NCBI GenBank assembly: GCA_019828595.1 | Contig: JAHQRK010000005.1 | Span: 2,666,001 to 2,730,000, forward strand | From: Aphanomyces cochlioides | Taxonomy: Eukaryota > Oomycota > Saprolegniomycetes > Saprolegniales > Verrucalvaceae | Direction: 5' to 3' | Length of the DNA: 64,000 bases | Shown: in pieces, positions 63,535 to 64,000 of the stretch | Numbering within the stretch: the stretch's first letter is position 1 | Layout: each line of letters starts with the position of its first letter | The notes under the pieces: model-generated | The model's input: the letters and a program-made list of their open reading frames with translations, nothing else | The model's database searches: none | What the model was told of the DNA's origin: nothing | Translations under genes and position numbers: made by a program

Positions 63535-64000
63535 ACGAAATATGATCGTGTTAGTTTGAATGAAAACACTTTCACAACTTGATCCCACGACCGTCCCACA
63601 AATTCCGACTATAAATAATTCTCCAATTATTGAGGGATGGATGTCCTCTTTTCAATATATAGAGAGGGATGAAAGTCCCTCAAATTTTGATTTGAGGATT
63701 AAACCAATACAAACTTGAAGTAGTACCAATACGATCCGAGATTATCAAAAAACGAGGGATTTTTATCCCTCAAGAAAGTGTAAACTTTCATGCTTAAGAT
63801 TTGACTGCCGTTCGTTGCACAATGCTTTAAAGTAGATGGCTGTGCGTCGAGGGTCATTCGACTAACTTCGTCAATAGATGGTTCCAGACAAAACAAACCT
63901 CATCCTTTCGAGTTTGACGTTATATAGCACATGATTAATCGACTTTTTTCAACGTCGCACGAGTGGGTATTTGTTTCCTGTCTTCGTCGCCCAGGCGCCA
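63535..64000. repeat. 830-bp repeat unit, second copy (cut by window end)
   Basis: Identical by eye to 62705-63170 and still matching at the last base of the window, so the repeat continues beyond. Whether this is a tandem array or the two LTRs of a very short element cannot be decided here. Confidence 0.85.

Noticed and set aside
1..64000. Search by eye for tRNA and rRNA genes
   Set aside because: No cloverleaf with A/B boxes and no rRNA-like conserved blocks were recognised; a covariance-model scan would be decisive.

Overview
The window looks like nuclear DNA of an oomycete, probably a saprolegnialean (Aphanomyces/Achlya/Thraustotheca type). That placement is inferred from gene content and gene style, not from any search. 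Genes are compact and on both strands. They are split by very short GT-AG introns, mostly 38-57 nt, with GTAAGN/GTACGN/GTATGN donors. There are no operons; intergenic spacers are short and AT-rich. Conserved housekeeping genes (ESF1, RGP1, NHP2, deoxyhypusine hydroxylase, chaperonin 10) show that the host is a eukaryote, and an aminotransferase-DapB fusion points to the diaminopimelate route to lysine used by oomycetes.

Layout. 1-28.8 kb is a gene-dense housekeeping block: ESF1 (3' part), a one-TM small protein, RGP1 (minus), a small ORF, a large IQ/WW-domain protein, a tail-anchored protein, a mitochondrial PPR protein, a small mitochondrial-like protein (minus), a four-TM protein (minus), a MITE-like repeat, a Cys-rich-motif protein, NHP2 (minus), a cyclin, a 12-exon WD40/coiled-coil/RING protein, the aminotransferase-DapB fusion, a SEC14-like protein (minus), DOHH, a four-TM protein (minus) and HSP10. 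Many of these genes carry either a TTATCCGGA-type or a CCAATCA/TGATTGG-type motif about 35-100 nt before the start codon.

29-50.3 kb is a tandem array of four intact GH3 beta-glucosidase-like genes, all on the minus strand and all with the same six-exon structure. Three carry a cytosolic MSGYxPI tail before a signal anchor. A mobile-element region of about 5 kb splits the array: a Mutator-like non-autonomous element (91-bp TIRs, near-identical 10-11-bp flanking direct repeats) into which a complete PIF/Harbinger element (13-bp TIRs, 3-bp TSD) has inserted. Next to it lies a rearranged, almost identical copy of part of the second GH3 gene. A further decayed GH3 exon lies at 52.3-52.4 kb.

50.3-64 kb is gene-poor and repeat-rich. 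It holds an inverted duplication carrying two divergent copies of a 48-residue secreted peptide gene, a broken Ty1/copia element (gag, protease, integrase, no RT), a second copia element of another lineage with gag to RNase H but several frameshifts, and an 830-bp unit that begins to repeat in tandem and runs off the window.

Intron boundaries were worked out by hand from GT/AG signals plus phase agreement. For RGP1, the PPR protein, WD40-RING, DOHH and all four GH3 genes the exon lengths sum to a multiple of three with uninterrupted family-like protein sequence, so those models are strong. The 5' half of the IQ/WW gene and the last SEC14 intron are less certain.
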